Positions 39,529 through 51,600 of a DNA stretch of 64,000 nucleotides are shown piece after piece (position 1 is the stretch's first letter; each line of letters starts with the position of its first letter). Location: the NCBI GenBank assembly GCA_026745465.1, contig JACYXH010000719.1, forward strand, positions 121,818 through 185,817, in the 5' to 3' direction. Made by a program: the position numbers and the translations under genes. Source of the DNA: Lota lota (Eukaryota > Chordata > Actinopteri > Gadiformes > Lotidae). The notes under the pieces are model-generated. The model was not told the DNA's origin. It searched no databases and was given only the letters and a program-made list of their open reading frames with translations.

Positions 39529-41561
39529 ACGGGAAGATACGGACCCCTGACATGGTTACACGACCAGCATCGACCCCCAGCGGAGGAGCCCAACAGCACA
39601 GCCGGGGGAACAGGCCTTCACTCCCCCCAGAAGCAGACGACGCCGTGGGCCCAGTGGTTGCGGTGGGTTGGACCTGTGCTGGGGGCTTTTGCCATGTCCC
39701 TATCACAGTGGAGGGGGTTGCATGCACGGCACTAGTGGATACGGGCTCCACTGCAACACTAGTCAGGCCCGACATTCTCCCAAGCAGTACAGTAGTACGA
39801 AAGACCTCAGTACAGCTACGGACGGTTACCGGGGATTTAGCCCCCATGAGAGGTAGGGCAAAGGTTAGCCTTAAATTGGGGGGGGTATCTGTGAGCTTTG
39901 AGGTATGGGTAGCTGAGGTGCAAGACCCCTGTATAATAGGTGTGGACTTTTTGAGAAGTGCGGGCTGCCTCATAGATCTGAGTGACAACACACTTAGTTT
40001 GCCTAGGGGCCCTAAGGTCAACATAGTCCCACCCCCACAACCCAGTGTGCCGCACCTACGGCCTGTTAGCACCTTAGAACCACATGAAACGCGCAGTACC
40101 AACCCTCCTCCGCATGCCCACCCGCATCCCACCACCGCTCCAACCCCAAGCCCCTTTCAGATCCCTGCGAGGGAGGAGAGCGACCATCCCATCTCCCCGG
40201 CCACAGAGGGAATAGCAGACCGGCTGTCCGTGGTGAGGGAGATCTGGAGACAGAACAGTGAGGGGCTGACCGACCAGCAGCAGATGCAGCTGTGGCAGGT
40301 ACTGATAGAGTTCAAGGACCTGTTTGCCCTCAATGAGGAGGAGGTAGGCCTGACGCACCTGGTTCAGCACGAGATAGACACCGGTGACGCACAACCGATC
40401 AAAATGCGTCCCCGGCGTCTTCCCCTGGCCCGACAAGAGGCTGCAGACAAGGCGCTGGCGGAGATGCAGAAGGCTGGGATTGTCGAACCGTCAGAGAGCC
40501 CGTGGGCTGCAGCAGTGGTCATGGTCCCCAAAAAGAGCAGTTCCAGATGGAGGATCTGCGTGGACTACAGGCCCCTCAACGGCGTGACCAAGAAAGACTC
40601 CTACCCCCTCCCTCGGATTGATGAGTCTTTGGACCTGGTGGCGGGTTCGACATGGTTCTCCTCGCTGGACCTGCGGAGTGGGTACTGGCAGGTGCCCCTC
40701 TCCCCGGAGGCTCGACCAAAAACGGCCTTCTATGCAGGTGGGGGTCTGTGGCAGTTCCGTGTCCTCAGCTTTGGTCTGTGCAACGCCCCCGCCACGTTCG
40801 AGCGCCTGATGGACAGAGTGCTAGCCGACATTCCTAGGCGGGAATGCCTTGTGTACCTGGATGATATCCTGGCCCATGGAAGCTCGTTCCAGGCGGCACT
40901 TGGAGCACTGCGGAAGGTGCTCCAGAGGGTGATGGCGGCAGGCCTCAAGTTACACCCAGACAAGTGTCACTTTTTGAGGAGGGAGGTGATATTTCTAGGA
41001 CACAAGGTTGGCGGTGAGGGCGTTGGGACTGTCGAGGAAAAGATACAGGCAGTGAAAGACTGGCCAACACCTGCCGACCAGTCGCAGCTGAGGAGCTTCC
41101 TGGGCCTTGCTTCTTACTACAGGAAGTTTGTGCGTGGTTTCTCCTGCACAGCCGCCCCTCTGTATCGCCTTCTACAGAAAGACACTGACTTTTCATGGAC
41201 AGAGGACTGTCAACAGGCCGTCACCTCTCTACAAGAGGCGCTGATAACAGCCCCTATCCTGGCCGCACCCGACCCCATCCTACCATTTGTGGTCGACACA
41301 GATGCCAGCAATGTTGGCATGGGCGCTGTCTTGGCTCAGGTAGGGCCAGATGGAGAGAGAGTGGTGGCGTATTTCAGCAAGTCCTTTAACAAAGCTGAGC
41401 AGCGCTGTTGCGTCACGCAGCGAGAGTTGCTCGCTGTCGTGATGGCGATAAGACATTTCAAGTACTACCTGTGCGGCCGGCCCTTCACTGTCAGAACTGA
41501 CCACGCCGCCCTCCAGTGGTTGATGTCCTTCAGGGAGCCGGAGGGACAGACTGTGGGCTAA
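39348..41561 (+). pseudogene. Gypsy Pol N-terminal part: protease, RT, RNase H (element H)
   Basis: Open in the -1 frame relative to gag from 39348, with expression likely to start within the overlap (to 39528). The protease active site ALVDTGSTATLV is at about 39740, and an RT priming region with CVDYRPLN at 40555. The YLDDIL catalytic box lies at 40853-40870, and RNase H starts FVVDTDASN at 41290. The frame ends just after WLMSFREPEG, where the rest of RNase H and the linker to integrase have been deleted. It is intact up to there. Confidence 0.85.
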
Positions 41562-42930
41562 GTTTGATGCACTGCGTGTCAGAGACGGCGTGCTACAGAG
41601 GGCGTGGAAGGAGCCAGCCACCGGAGAGGAGAGGTGGCAGGTTGTTGTTCCCAGGGCACTTAGGGAGGCAGTGCTCAAAACCGCTCATGGGACTGTGGGG
41701 GCGGGACATTTTGGGGTCTCTAAAACGCTCCAACGCCTCAGACAGGGGTTTTATTGGGGACAGTTCAAAAGAGACGTGGAGGACTTTTGTCGCCGCTGTG
41801 ATGCATGCGCCGCACACAAAGGCCCCCTAGACCAGTCTCATGCTCAGCTACAGCAGCAGGATGCAGGGGCACCGATGGAGAGAGTGGCTGTAGACATTAT
41901 GGGGCCCTTTCCTCGCTCCGACAAGGGGAACCGCTATGTACTTGTAGCAATGGACTATTTCACGAAATGGCCTGAGGCCTATGCCCTCCCTGACCAGGAG
42001 GCAGAGACAGTTGTTGACGCCCTGGTTGAGGGGATGTTCACAAGGTTTGGCGCTCCAGAGGTTATTCACAGCGATCAGGGGCGCAATTTTGAGTCAACGG
42101 TGTTTGCCACCATGTGCACGCGGCTGGGGATGCACAAAACCCGGACAACAGCCCTGCACCCTCAGAACGATGGACTTGTTGAGAGGTTCAACCGAACCCT
42201 CGCACAACAGCTCGCTATCCTCTCAGCTGAACACCAACGTGACTGGGACACCCACATTCCACTTGTGTTGATGGCCTACAGGTCAGCGGTACAGGACTCC
42301 ACATCCTGCACACCAGCCCTGCTCATGTTGGGGCGGGAGCTGCGAACGCCAGCAGAGATGGCATTTGGCAGACCCCCTGACACCCCTGCCGTGGCCCCTG
42401 GGAGAGAGTATGCCAGGAGGCTCCAGGACCGCCTGGAGTCTGCACACGCCTTCGCACGGGATCAGCTGGAGAGGGCTGGCATCAGACAGAAGAGGAATTA
42501 TGATGTGAAGTCCAAGGGGCGGGACTTTCGGGCTGGGGAGCTGGTGTGGGTGTACAGCCCCCGCAGGAAGAAGGGACGGTGCCCTAAGTTGGACTGCCAC
42601 TGGGTGGGCCCCTGTAGGGTGGTAGAAAGGATGGGGGAGGTGGTTTACCGAGTGCAACTGCCACCTAGAGGCAGAAAAGTGGCACTGCACAGGGACAGGC
42701 TTGCCCCTTACAGGGGTTGGGCTTCCCTCGCACCGGACTCCGAGCCCCCTTCCCCTACCCCCTCCCAGCCCTCTGCTGTCACACCAGAGAGGAACCCGAC
42801 CTCTCCAGACAGTTCGGCCGCCCCACAGCTGGGGTGGCGGCCGCGGAGGCGGAGGCGGGCTCCCCGCCGGTTTGATGACTTTGTTTGCCCCCTCGGGGTC
42901 GAGGGACTTTCTCGGGGGGGTGCAATGTAA
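41554..42930 (+). pseudogene. Gypsy Pol integrase part (element H)
   Basis: In another frame, after the deletion. HHCC zinc finger (HFGVSKTLQ with CRRCDAC); catalytic D-D-E core with VAVDIMGPF (first Asp), VIHSDQGRNF (second Asp) and NDGLVERFNRTL (Glu); then a GPY/F-like module (HWVGPCRVVERMG) and a basic C-terminal tail. No chromodomain. The catalytic residues are all present, so only the frameshift/deletion separates it from pol. Confidence 0.85.
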
Positions 42931-43147
42931 CGGTTCTGAGTTGCGTGTTTGTCTACATTGTGTTGATGTTCTGATTGGGTGTTCAGGAGAAGGGGGCGGG
43001 CCTAAAAGTTGTATATCCGGGTTACAGTGTGGGGAAGTTCATGTTTGTGTGTTACAGAGTTCGACAACGTGTGCCCGCGATAAAATAAAGAGAGTTAATC
43101 AAAACAACCTGTGTGGTGCGTGAACACATATAAACAGGGTTGCTACA
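42926..43147 (+). repeat. 3' LTR of element H
   Basis: Same length as the 5' LTR, with three substitutions, preceded by cggggggg. Confidence 0.92.
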
Positions 43148-43720
43148 ATATATTTCACTTTAAATTGTATTTCTCCGCCATCTTTGGCTTTATTGCTATG
43201 AATTGAATATCACATAGTCCCAAAGTCACCTGGTACATGTGTGCCAAGTTTGCAGCTTTTACCTCCTCCGGCGCCAAATCAGTTTGTGTGTTTGAGTTTG
43301 GTCAATTTGTGGTCATTGCACTAAATCCAAATGGTCTGACCATTGAAAGTTGTCCATCGTGACGAATGGTGCATGTATACAAAGTTTCATGCACATTGCG
43401 CTTTCCTAGTGGAAATGGCAGCCTGTTTAGATGTTGAACTTCAAGCCCTTATGCCCACCACCTATGGTTTGTTATGGCCCATCCTTTGCATCCTGTACTC
43501 TTTGTACGAGTTCTACAAGCCTGCCAATTTATAAAAAATTTGAGCCAAAAAAGTCAGAAAAGAAATAATACTAACAGTATTATTATTATTATTTGTCTGC
43601 CTTTTGTGGCTCAAAAGTTGTACAAATTGGCAGGCTTGTAGAATTGTATTTGTTAGTATTATTACAATAGTAACAAATACAATAGGGTTCCTACAGATTT
43701 CGTAGGACCACTAATAAAGG

Positions 43721-43782
<62 letters not shown>
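43721..43782 (+). repeat. (GT)n microsatellite, intergenic right arm
   Basis: About 31 GT units between the young Gypsy and the 3' end of copy R. It is absent from the left arm at the matching place. Confidence 0.95.
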
Positions 43783-43784
<2 letters not shown>

Positions 43785-44323
43785 ACTGTGTATTTTAAAA
43801 GATATCCATCTAGCAAGTTGTTGGACAATTTCACTCTTTTAAAATGTCCCAACAGAGTTCTTGAACACATTCATCTTGAGTTTGTGAATCCTCTTAACAT
43901 GTAAGCTGTGTGGCACCTATAAATTCGGAAAAGACACCCCCTTTTCAACAATCTCAGATAAGCCTATACATTTCAAGTACCAAAATGTGCCTGGTTCATG
44001 AAATAACTCAATCTTACTGTGGGCATTATTTTAGCAAAACTTATTTTGAAATAATATTTGTAGGCAGTCTCTAAGCCACAAGCATATTCTTAAAAATAAA
44101 TTAAAAATAAGTAAATAACATTGTTATTATACTAATAACCTACGTTCTCTCGAGCAGAAGTCTGAATCATTTAGATAAAATGATCAAATGAAGACAAGCA
44201 GTTACAGAGCTTGATGAATGGAAAATGTCAAAGGCAACACAGTATTTATCTTTTTATGAGACATAAAACCACCAATAATACCACAAGTCAAACACCAAGT
44301 AGTAATATATCTACCACTTTACT

Positions 44324-44329
44324 TTTAAT
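44324..44329 (-). terminator. ATTAAA polyadenylation signal of copy R
   Basis: On the minus strand, ATTAAA lies about 60 bases beyond the stop codon. No AATAAA is present at the place where copy L has two. Confidence 0.4.
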
Positions 44330-44388
44330 AAAATGTTTTTGTGAGATCGTTGCTTTGTTGAAAGCTTGGGCAAGTGTTGAATACCCGC

Positions 44389-44488
44389 TTATTCATCTGC
44401 AAACCTCAACACTGCAAAAGGAAAAATATATATAATTAATGCAAAACAAAATACTGCAAAAAGAAAGAAACTCAGACACAGACACACA

Positions 44489-44529
<41 letters not shown>

Positions 44530-45616
44530 CTTACCTGTATTACAAGGATAATTATATTCTGTCTCAGCCTGGTCACCTGAGTAGAAAAAAATATTTATTT
44601 ATTCATTTTGTACACTAAGACTAAGCTTTTCTCTCCCCCCTCCCTTCTTCCTTCTTCCATCCCCTCCCTTTCTCTTATATCTGGTATATATTTACTTGGC
44701 TGGTAGTAATCGTAGATCTTGACCACAGCTGGCTTCAGGTTCTCCACTTCAATGTCCTGCAGGATGTCTAAGCTGTGGCTGATGGGCACCTGACTGGGAA
44801 ACTTTGGACAGAAAGCACACAGTGGGGTCAGATGGAGACCATGCTGGCCCACAAGAGTCAAAAACACTTGTGATCAAGATCCAATATAATTTAATCCATT
44901 TAAATGTTTATAAAAAATGAAAACATTATGTCAGTATGAATTGTATGTGTATGTTCTAGCCCGCCCACATGTATCTTATATTTGATAAATGTTACGGTAT
45001 GTGTTTCTATTGCATGTTGGCGTGCTGACCGGCTTCAAGTAAATGATGACGTGATCGTCGTTATGTTCAACGCGATCCACCAGCAGTGCAGACTTGAGCT
45101 GTGAGGAGGGGAGAGGACATTCAATAGATTTATAAACAATTAAAAACAGCCTGGCCTGAAAATTCCTACAATGACCAGTAAAACATGAACGTTTGGTTAC
45201 CCACCTTTCTCAAAGACTCTGGCTCTGGAACAAATCCAGACAGCAATTTAATATCCACCATCACCATGTTGGTGAAATCCTCCTTTCCCACATATCTGTT
45301 GTGGAAGCAAAGTAGTATGTGGTTGTATTTAGTGCAAATAAATATTATTATCATTTATTGTCAGTGACAAGCATTGTATGGAATAATTATTTAATACAAA
45401 ATATAGATAGAAACTAATCCCGATACCAGTTTTATAGTCTTAATTAATAATGATGAGTAGATCAGCCTAAATCTACCCATGGCTAACTTACGTGGACTCT
45501 AGCCTTAGGGTGAGTTTAGGCCTCAGCTGGTTGGTGTTGCATTCAGAGTCAGGTGTGACCTTGATCCGGAAGCTCGATTCATCTCTTGGCGTTGGAATGT
45601 TGTAGTGAAGAGACAA
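44389..45616 (-). CDS. Copy R exons 24-29: receptor-binding domain and C terminus
   Basis: Exons are 45492-45616, 45205-45295, 45030-45098, 44696-44789, 44535-44576 and 44389-44411 (coding part). The protein ends NYPCNTVLRFADE. The six extra residues arise because the base pair that gives TAG in copy L reads TTG here. The likely polyadenylation signal is ATTAAA at 44324-44329 (minus strand). Confidence 0.88.
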
Positions 45617-48600
45617 CTGGAAAAGCAGAACAACTGAATATCTTCACGCCATGTGTTCTTGATGAATGAATACCTTATATTGCCTGCTAGTGGGGTCTAA
45701 CCAGCAGCTCAGGGGGGACAGGGGAGGTGGGGTTTTGCTCTTTAAGGTCTTTCATATGGTCATTTAGACAAAGTCCAAGCACAAGCTGATCTGCTGAATA
45801 CTAACCTGCATGGAGGCACACGCAGTGCCTTTCACCTCCACACTGTATTTCCCGGTCACGTCCTTCAGCGCCCTCTCCTGGTAAAGCAGTTTGTTGTCCT
45901 GGTTCACCTCAAAGGTCATCTGGCCGCTGGGGAACTGGACGTCCACAGTGCTGGAGCCTTCTGGGCTGAACACCAATGTAGAGTAAAGAGCGAGGGCCTG
46001 AAGAGCTACCACCGTGTCCTGCAATAAACAACAATATAGCTTCGGTTTGTGGCAGCTTAAAGGGAAGCTATGGGTCAATCGGTCAACTGTATGTTCGGCA
46101 CAGATCTTTACTTTTACATGTATATCCATGCATGACCGCTATGATACACCTGAGTGGACCATCTGTATTTGTATTGGAAGATGGAAGCTGTGGCCCACAG
46201 GGTCTTCTTTCAGCAGGACCTGCATTCCCCCTACAGAGCAGGTCCTGTGTTCCCCTATACAGCAGGTCCTATGTTCCCCCTTTAGAGCAGGTCCTGTGTT
46301 CCCTCTGTAGAACAGGTCCTGTGTTTCCCCAATAGAGCAGGTCCTGTGTTCCCCCTATAGAGTAGGCCTGTGCTCCCCCTATAGAGCAGGTCCTGTGTTC
46401 CCCCTATAGAGTAGGCCTGTGTTCCCCCTGTAGAGAAAGTCCTGTGTTCCCCCTATAGAGTAGGTCCTGTGTTCCCTCTATAGATCAGGTCTGTGGTCCA
46501 CCTTAAGGAGGCCTGTGTTCCCCGTATAGAGCAGGTCCTGTCTTTTCTCTATAGAGCAGGTGCTGTGTTCCCCCTATATAGCAGGGATGTGTTCCCCCTG
46601 TAGAGCAGGTCTGTGGTCCACCTTTAGAGGAGGCCTGTGTTCCCTCTATAGAGCAGGTCCTGTGTTTTCTCTATAGAGCAGTTCTGTGGTCCCCCAAATA
46701 GCAGGGATGTGCTTCCCTTACATAGCAGGGATATGTTCCCCTATAGAATAGGTCTGTGGTCCCCCTATATAGCAGGGATGTGTTCCCCCTATAGAGTAGG
46801 TCTGTGGTCCCCTATATAGCAGGGATGTGCTTCCCCTCTAAAGCAGGGATGTGTTTCCCCTATAGAGCAGATCCTGTACCTGTGTGGAGGAGAAGCCTCC
46901 GTAGGAGTTCTGCTGGCTAGTGAGCCACCTGACGATGCGGGAGGCGTAGCCCAGGTCAGCAGCGGTGGGAGTGGCGCTGAGAGTGGCCAGCAGCACGTAG
47001 GAGCTGATCTCCACGGAGAGCGACATGGACTTCTCAGACCACTTAGACCAGTAGAGGTTACCACCTGAGGAAAACACACCCAGAAGACATAAACTTGGGG
47101 CCATGAAAAGTGGACCTGCCTCGGTTTTGTTTTGTTTACGGTATCAAGGTATACAAAAGATCAGATCAAAGATCAGACCACATGACAGCCCTTTATAGAA
47201 AGTACACAGATAACAGCATGCTTTCAAAATATGGTAGATGGGTTTTCAACAGCGTATTCCTCGTTTACCGACACCGGGTCTTGATTTCCATCCTTTCCCT
47301 CCATCTTTCATGTCTAACACATGCTGACCAAGACAACTAGTGATGACCAACCCAGCTTATCTATTCTGTTCACTTGTAAGATCACCTCATAAGGGAGATG
47401 TTAAACTTGTTTAGGTGGAGCAACAGAGCCATTGAAAGTCCTCTGACCTTCCTGTGTGGCCACCTTGTCCAGGTGCTCCAGCAGCAAAGTCCGTGTCTCC
47501 ATGTCTCCGGCCAAGGTGAAGACGTATGCCAGCAGAGCCGTGGCGTACGTGTTGCTCTTATCTCCCAGGCTTTGCCTCAGGCAAGACATGCTTTTGTTTA
47601 TCAGTGGTTCCTGTAACCGGTAAAGTCAAAACAAAGTGATTCATTCAATCCTTGCAAATTTTCTTAAGCTTTGTTCACACCAAAAGCGAAACGAATCGAC
47701 CCCTCGCGTTACTTCGCGTGAGTTTGATTGCGCGATCCGAACGAGTTTAACTGCCCGAGGAACGAGGGGCTTACCTCGTGTTATCGCCTACGTTTCCTTC
47801 CATCAACCCTGGCCAAGATAACCACCACTGCGACTCTGTACTTGTTGTGGAAGTCCTAGAGACGTCAGAGAACCCACCGCCTTTGTGTCTGGGTTAGAGA
47901 CCTAATTTATTGATGTGCTATTTCAATAGTGATCTAGCTTACCACGATGCCTACTTTAAGAAGTGGCTCATGCCAGCCACCATACTAATGCAGTGTTTAC
48001 CACACATAACAAACTTAACTTGGGCTGGTCATTTTTATTTGTACCCCTACAAAAGAGCGACGGCATCCGCGATCGGTAGTGTTTACAATACATTAAAAAA
48101 AAAGTAATGTTAAACCTGTATTTTGTACATTGTCGTGCTGCATGTAACCTATTAATTTGTTCTAACTCTCTCTCTCACCAACACACCGACAATGGACCAT
48201 CTGGAATTACCCCCTCCTCTCTCTCGTGCACATTCTGATTCAAAACATGATCATGAGCGGGAGGAAGGATTGTTGTTGGCTTTTGCCCGTGGAGAAGACG
48301 GCTGGCCGAATTCATTATCAGAATCAATCCTGAGTTAATGGATTGTATGAGGGATGAAAGGAATTAAAATACCAAAGTAAAATCTAATCAAATACATGGC
48401 CCAAATCTCAAGAAGTACTCATGTATTCGTTTTCTATACGGAATTTTATATAGGAGAAAGGTCTGTGATAGTTTCCACCAATGTACACAGTGGCATTTCT
48501 GGCCATGCCATGCATTGATACGTGTGTTCTCTCTGTTACCTGCGAAGTAAAGAGCAGGATGATATACTGAAGCTCAGAGTCCGCCTTTTAATTATGTAGT

Positions 48601-51600
48601 TGTCACAAACACAACAAATTGGCGTAGAGGACGAACCGAGACATGGACGAAAGTCACCAGCTTCACTGACAGTTGAGAGAGATGACAGCGGAGCTCGGAG
48701 GAGAAGAGAGCGACACAGTGAAAGGTCAGCAAGGCTAGAGAAAGGATGTGTGAGTGACGATGCACAACTAGCAAGCTGAACTAAGCTAACTGTTCATGTT
48801 AAAGTGAACGTGAACATGGCATGTGTCAGGAAAATAGACACATTTGACAGCACAAATGAGGACTGTGAGTCGTGTATTGAAAGGGTTGAGCTGTACTGTA
48901 CTGCAAATGGTGTGGAGGATAAGGACGTCCCAACACTCCTCAGCCTGATGGGTGCTAAAACATATCATCTGCTATGCAACTTCTTTGCTCCCTGCCACTC
49001 AGACATTCCAAAACATTGTGGACACATTAAAGAACGACCTGAGCCAGAAACCCCTTGTGATGGCAGAGAGAATTTGTTTGAACAATAGGAACCAGTCTAA
49101 AGATGAAAGCATCTCAGAATATATAGCCTAATTGCGCAGACTTACATAGTTATTTGAATTTGGAGAAGGACTTTCCGATGCATTGAGTGACAGACTGGTA
49201 TGTGGTATGCATTGTCAAAGCACACAGAAGAGTAAAAGATCTCACACTAGAAAAAGCATTGGCTATTGCGGTGTCGATGGAGACAGCAGCCAGAGACACA
49301 GCCCACACAATGCTGCACAGAGACTGTTGCAGCTACTCCAGGCCAATGAGAAGGTGTTTTCAGAGGGTATCGGTATGCTAAAAGGCCCGTCCATTGCCCT
49401 ATGCCCTGCGACCAAAGGTGGATGTTGAACTTCAGAGCTTGGAGGCATCTGGAATCCTGGCAAAAGTTGAATGGAGCGATTGGGCCACGCCCATTGTCCC
49501 TGTGACCAAGAAAAGAAAGGCCAAAGCTGTTCATATATGCTGGAACTTCAAGGTGAGCATTAATCCGTGATGCGTACTGTGCAGTACCCACTGCCACGTA
49601 TAGACGATATCTTTCCATCATTAGCAAAGGTGAGAAGTTCTCTATGATTGACTTAGAGCACAGGCCTACCAGCAAATGGAGATTGAGGAGTCAAGGAGGA
49701 AGTTCCTCACAATCAACACTCACAAATGACGATGATGATGTTCCAATACAACAGACTTGTCGTCATCTCTAGTGATCTGACAAAGAGCGATGGAACAAGT
49801 CCTTCAAGATATTCCCAGTACATAATGTTGCCTTGATGACATCATTGTGACAGGCAAGAATGATGAAGGGCGTTTTCAGAACCTCAGCAAAATGCTCACC
49901 AGGATGAGTGCGTATGGCCTGGGTGCAGAGAAGCAGGTGTGAACTCTCATACTGTGGACTTGTCATTAAAAAGCACGGATTACACACATATATGAAGAGA
50001 AAATGGTAGCGGTGCTTAAGGCGCCAAAACCAGAGAATTAGTCGTAACAAAAGGTCATACTTAGGCCTTGTCAATTATCACAAATTTCTCCCAAACCTTG
50101 CTACAACGTTTCACCCCCTGCATGCACTGTCGCAGACAGGAGTAAAACGGGAGCGGTCTGAGAAATGGGATAGAGCGTTCAAGAAAACAAACAGATTGAT
50201 AAAATCAGATTAACTGCTTACCCAAAAAAAGCAAACGAAGAACAACCCAACATTGTTAAAAGTCTACGACGTCACAATGCAAGGAAGCCCAGCTCACGGT
50301 AACCCCATGTTTCCAGATTTTTCCGTCGGATGAGACCAACTCTCAGTATGTCAGGGAAGCCTGATGTGTGGATCTCGTGTTGTAGTTCCCTCAAAACTAC
50401 GCACCAGAGTCTTAGAGAATCTCCACGAAGGACACCTGGGCACAGTCAAGATGAAGAGTCTAGCCCGGGGTCTGGTGGCCAGGTATAGATAAAAAGATTA
50501 AAGACCTCACCAAAAGCTGCCACAGAGTTGCCACAGAGTTCAGAATGCTCCACCACGGGCACCCCTTCACCCATGGGAGTGGCCATCTGCACCAAGGCAA
50601 AGAGTGCACATCGACTACGCTGGGTCATTCATGAACTCCATGTTACTGATTGCTGTCGATGCTCATTCCAAGTGGCCAGAAGTGATACTGATAAAGTCAA
50701 CCACATCAGAAAAGACGGTAACTGCTCTTTGGTCAATCTTCTCCAGAAATGGCCTACCTGAACAAATTGTTCGCCACAATACACTTCAGAAGAGTTCAGT
50801 CTATTCATGAAGAAAAATGCCATGAAGCACTTAAAATCAGTGCCTCACCACCCAGCAACGAACGGTTTAGCCGAAAGGTTTGTACAAAAAAAGAACTCCA
50901 TTAAAGTTATGGAAAAGGAGGACATTTATCTTTAGAACAAGGTGGACAACTTCCTCTTCGTATATCAAAACTTTGTTCATGCAACGACAAACCAAACCAA
51001 ACACCACACAATGCTGTTCATGAACAGAAATTTTAGATCTCGGATGGACCTCCTGAAACTAGATCTGTGAAGGGAAGTGCAGAATAAACAGTTCAGCCAC
51101 TTGCCAAGTAAAGCTGCAAGAGGCTTTGAGATTGGAAAGGAACTCCTAGCACGCGACTACCGAGAAGACAAGTGGACCCCTGGTAGGACAGCCACATGAA
51201 CCGGACCACTGATGTACACAGTGGATGTTGGCGAGCATGCCTGGAGACGTCATGTGGATCAGATTCTGGATGTACAGCCTAAGGACAACACCTTGCCATC
51301 TCCAGTCATACCCCTCAGTGATGATCACACCACTAACATCGACATGACACCTGTAACAGAGACCCTGACAGGATCCCTGCTACCCTTGATGCTACTCCAC
51401 AGGTCCAGAGGCGTGATCCTGAAAGGCAAAGAGCGCCCCCGGTGAGACTGGACTTCTTATGTACATACGTTATATTGTTATGGACTGCTGAAACACATTA
51501 ACAACAACAACAAATAATGGAATATAATGTTTTGTTTACAGTGCTTACAGTTATATGATGCATTTATCTAAAATGGGAGAAAGTAGAATATGGACCTATT

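Larger units (their letters stand above)
38173..43147 (+). mobile_element. Young Gypsy LTR retrotransposon (element H)
   Basis: A 4975-bp element with 222-bp LTRs at 38173-38394 and 42926-43147 that differ at three positions. The flanks are atat (38169-38172 and 43148-43151), and the left arm has the empty site. The primer site tggtgtcagaagtaaacc follows the 5' LTR, and a G-rich polypurine tract precedes the 3' LTR. gag, protease, RT, RNase H and integrase are in canonical order. The only clear lesion is a deletion with frameshift at about 41548, between RNase H and integrase. Confidence 0.93.
43148..44388. other. Intergenic right arm and 3' UTR of copy R, no gene
   Basis: Complement matches 18544-19320. 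Contains a GT microsatellite and a 14-bp inverted motif (ttggcaggcttgtagaa / ttctacaagcctgcca at 43512-43645), but no coding signal. Confidence 0.65.

Noticed and set aside
39413..40135. 240-codon minus-strand frame in element H
   Set aside because: Antisense shadow of the Gypsy pol frame, which shows the protease motif on +.
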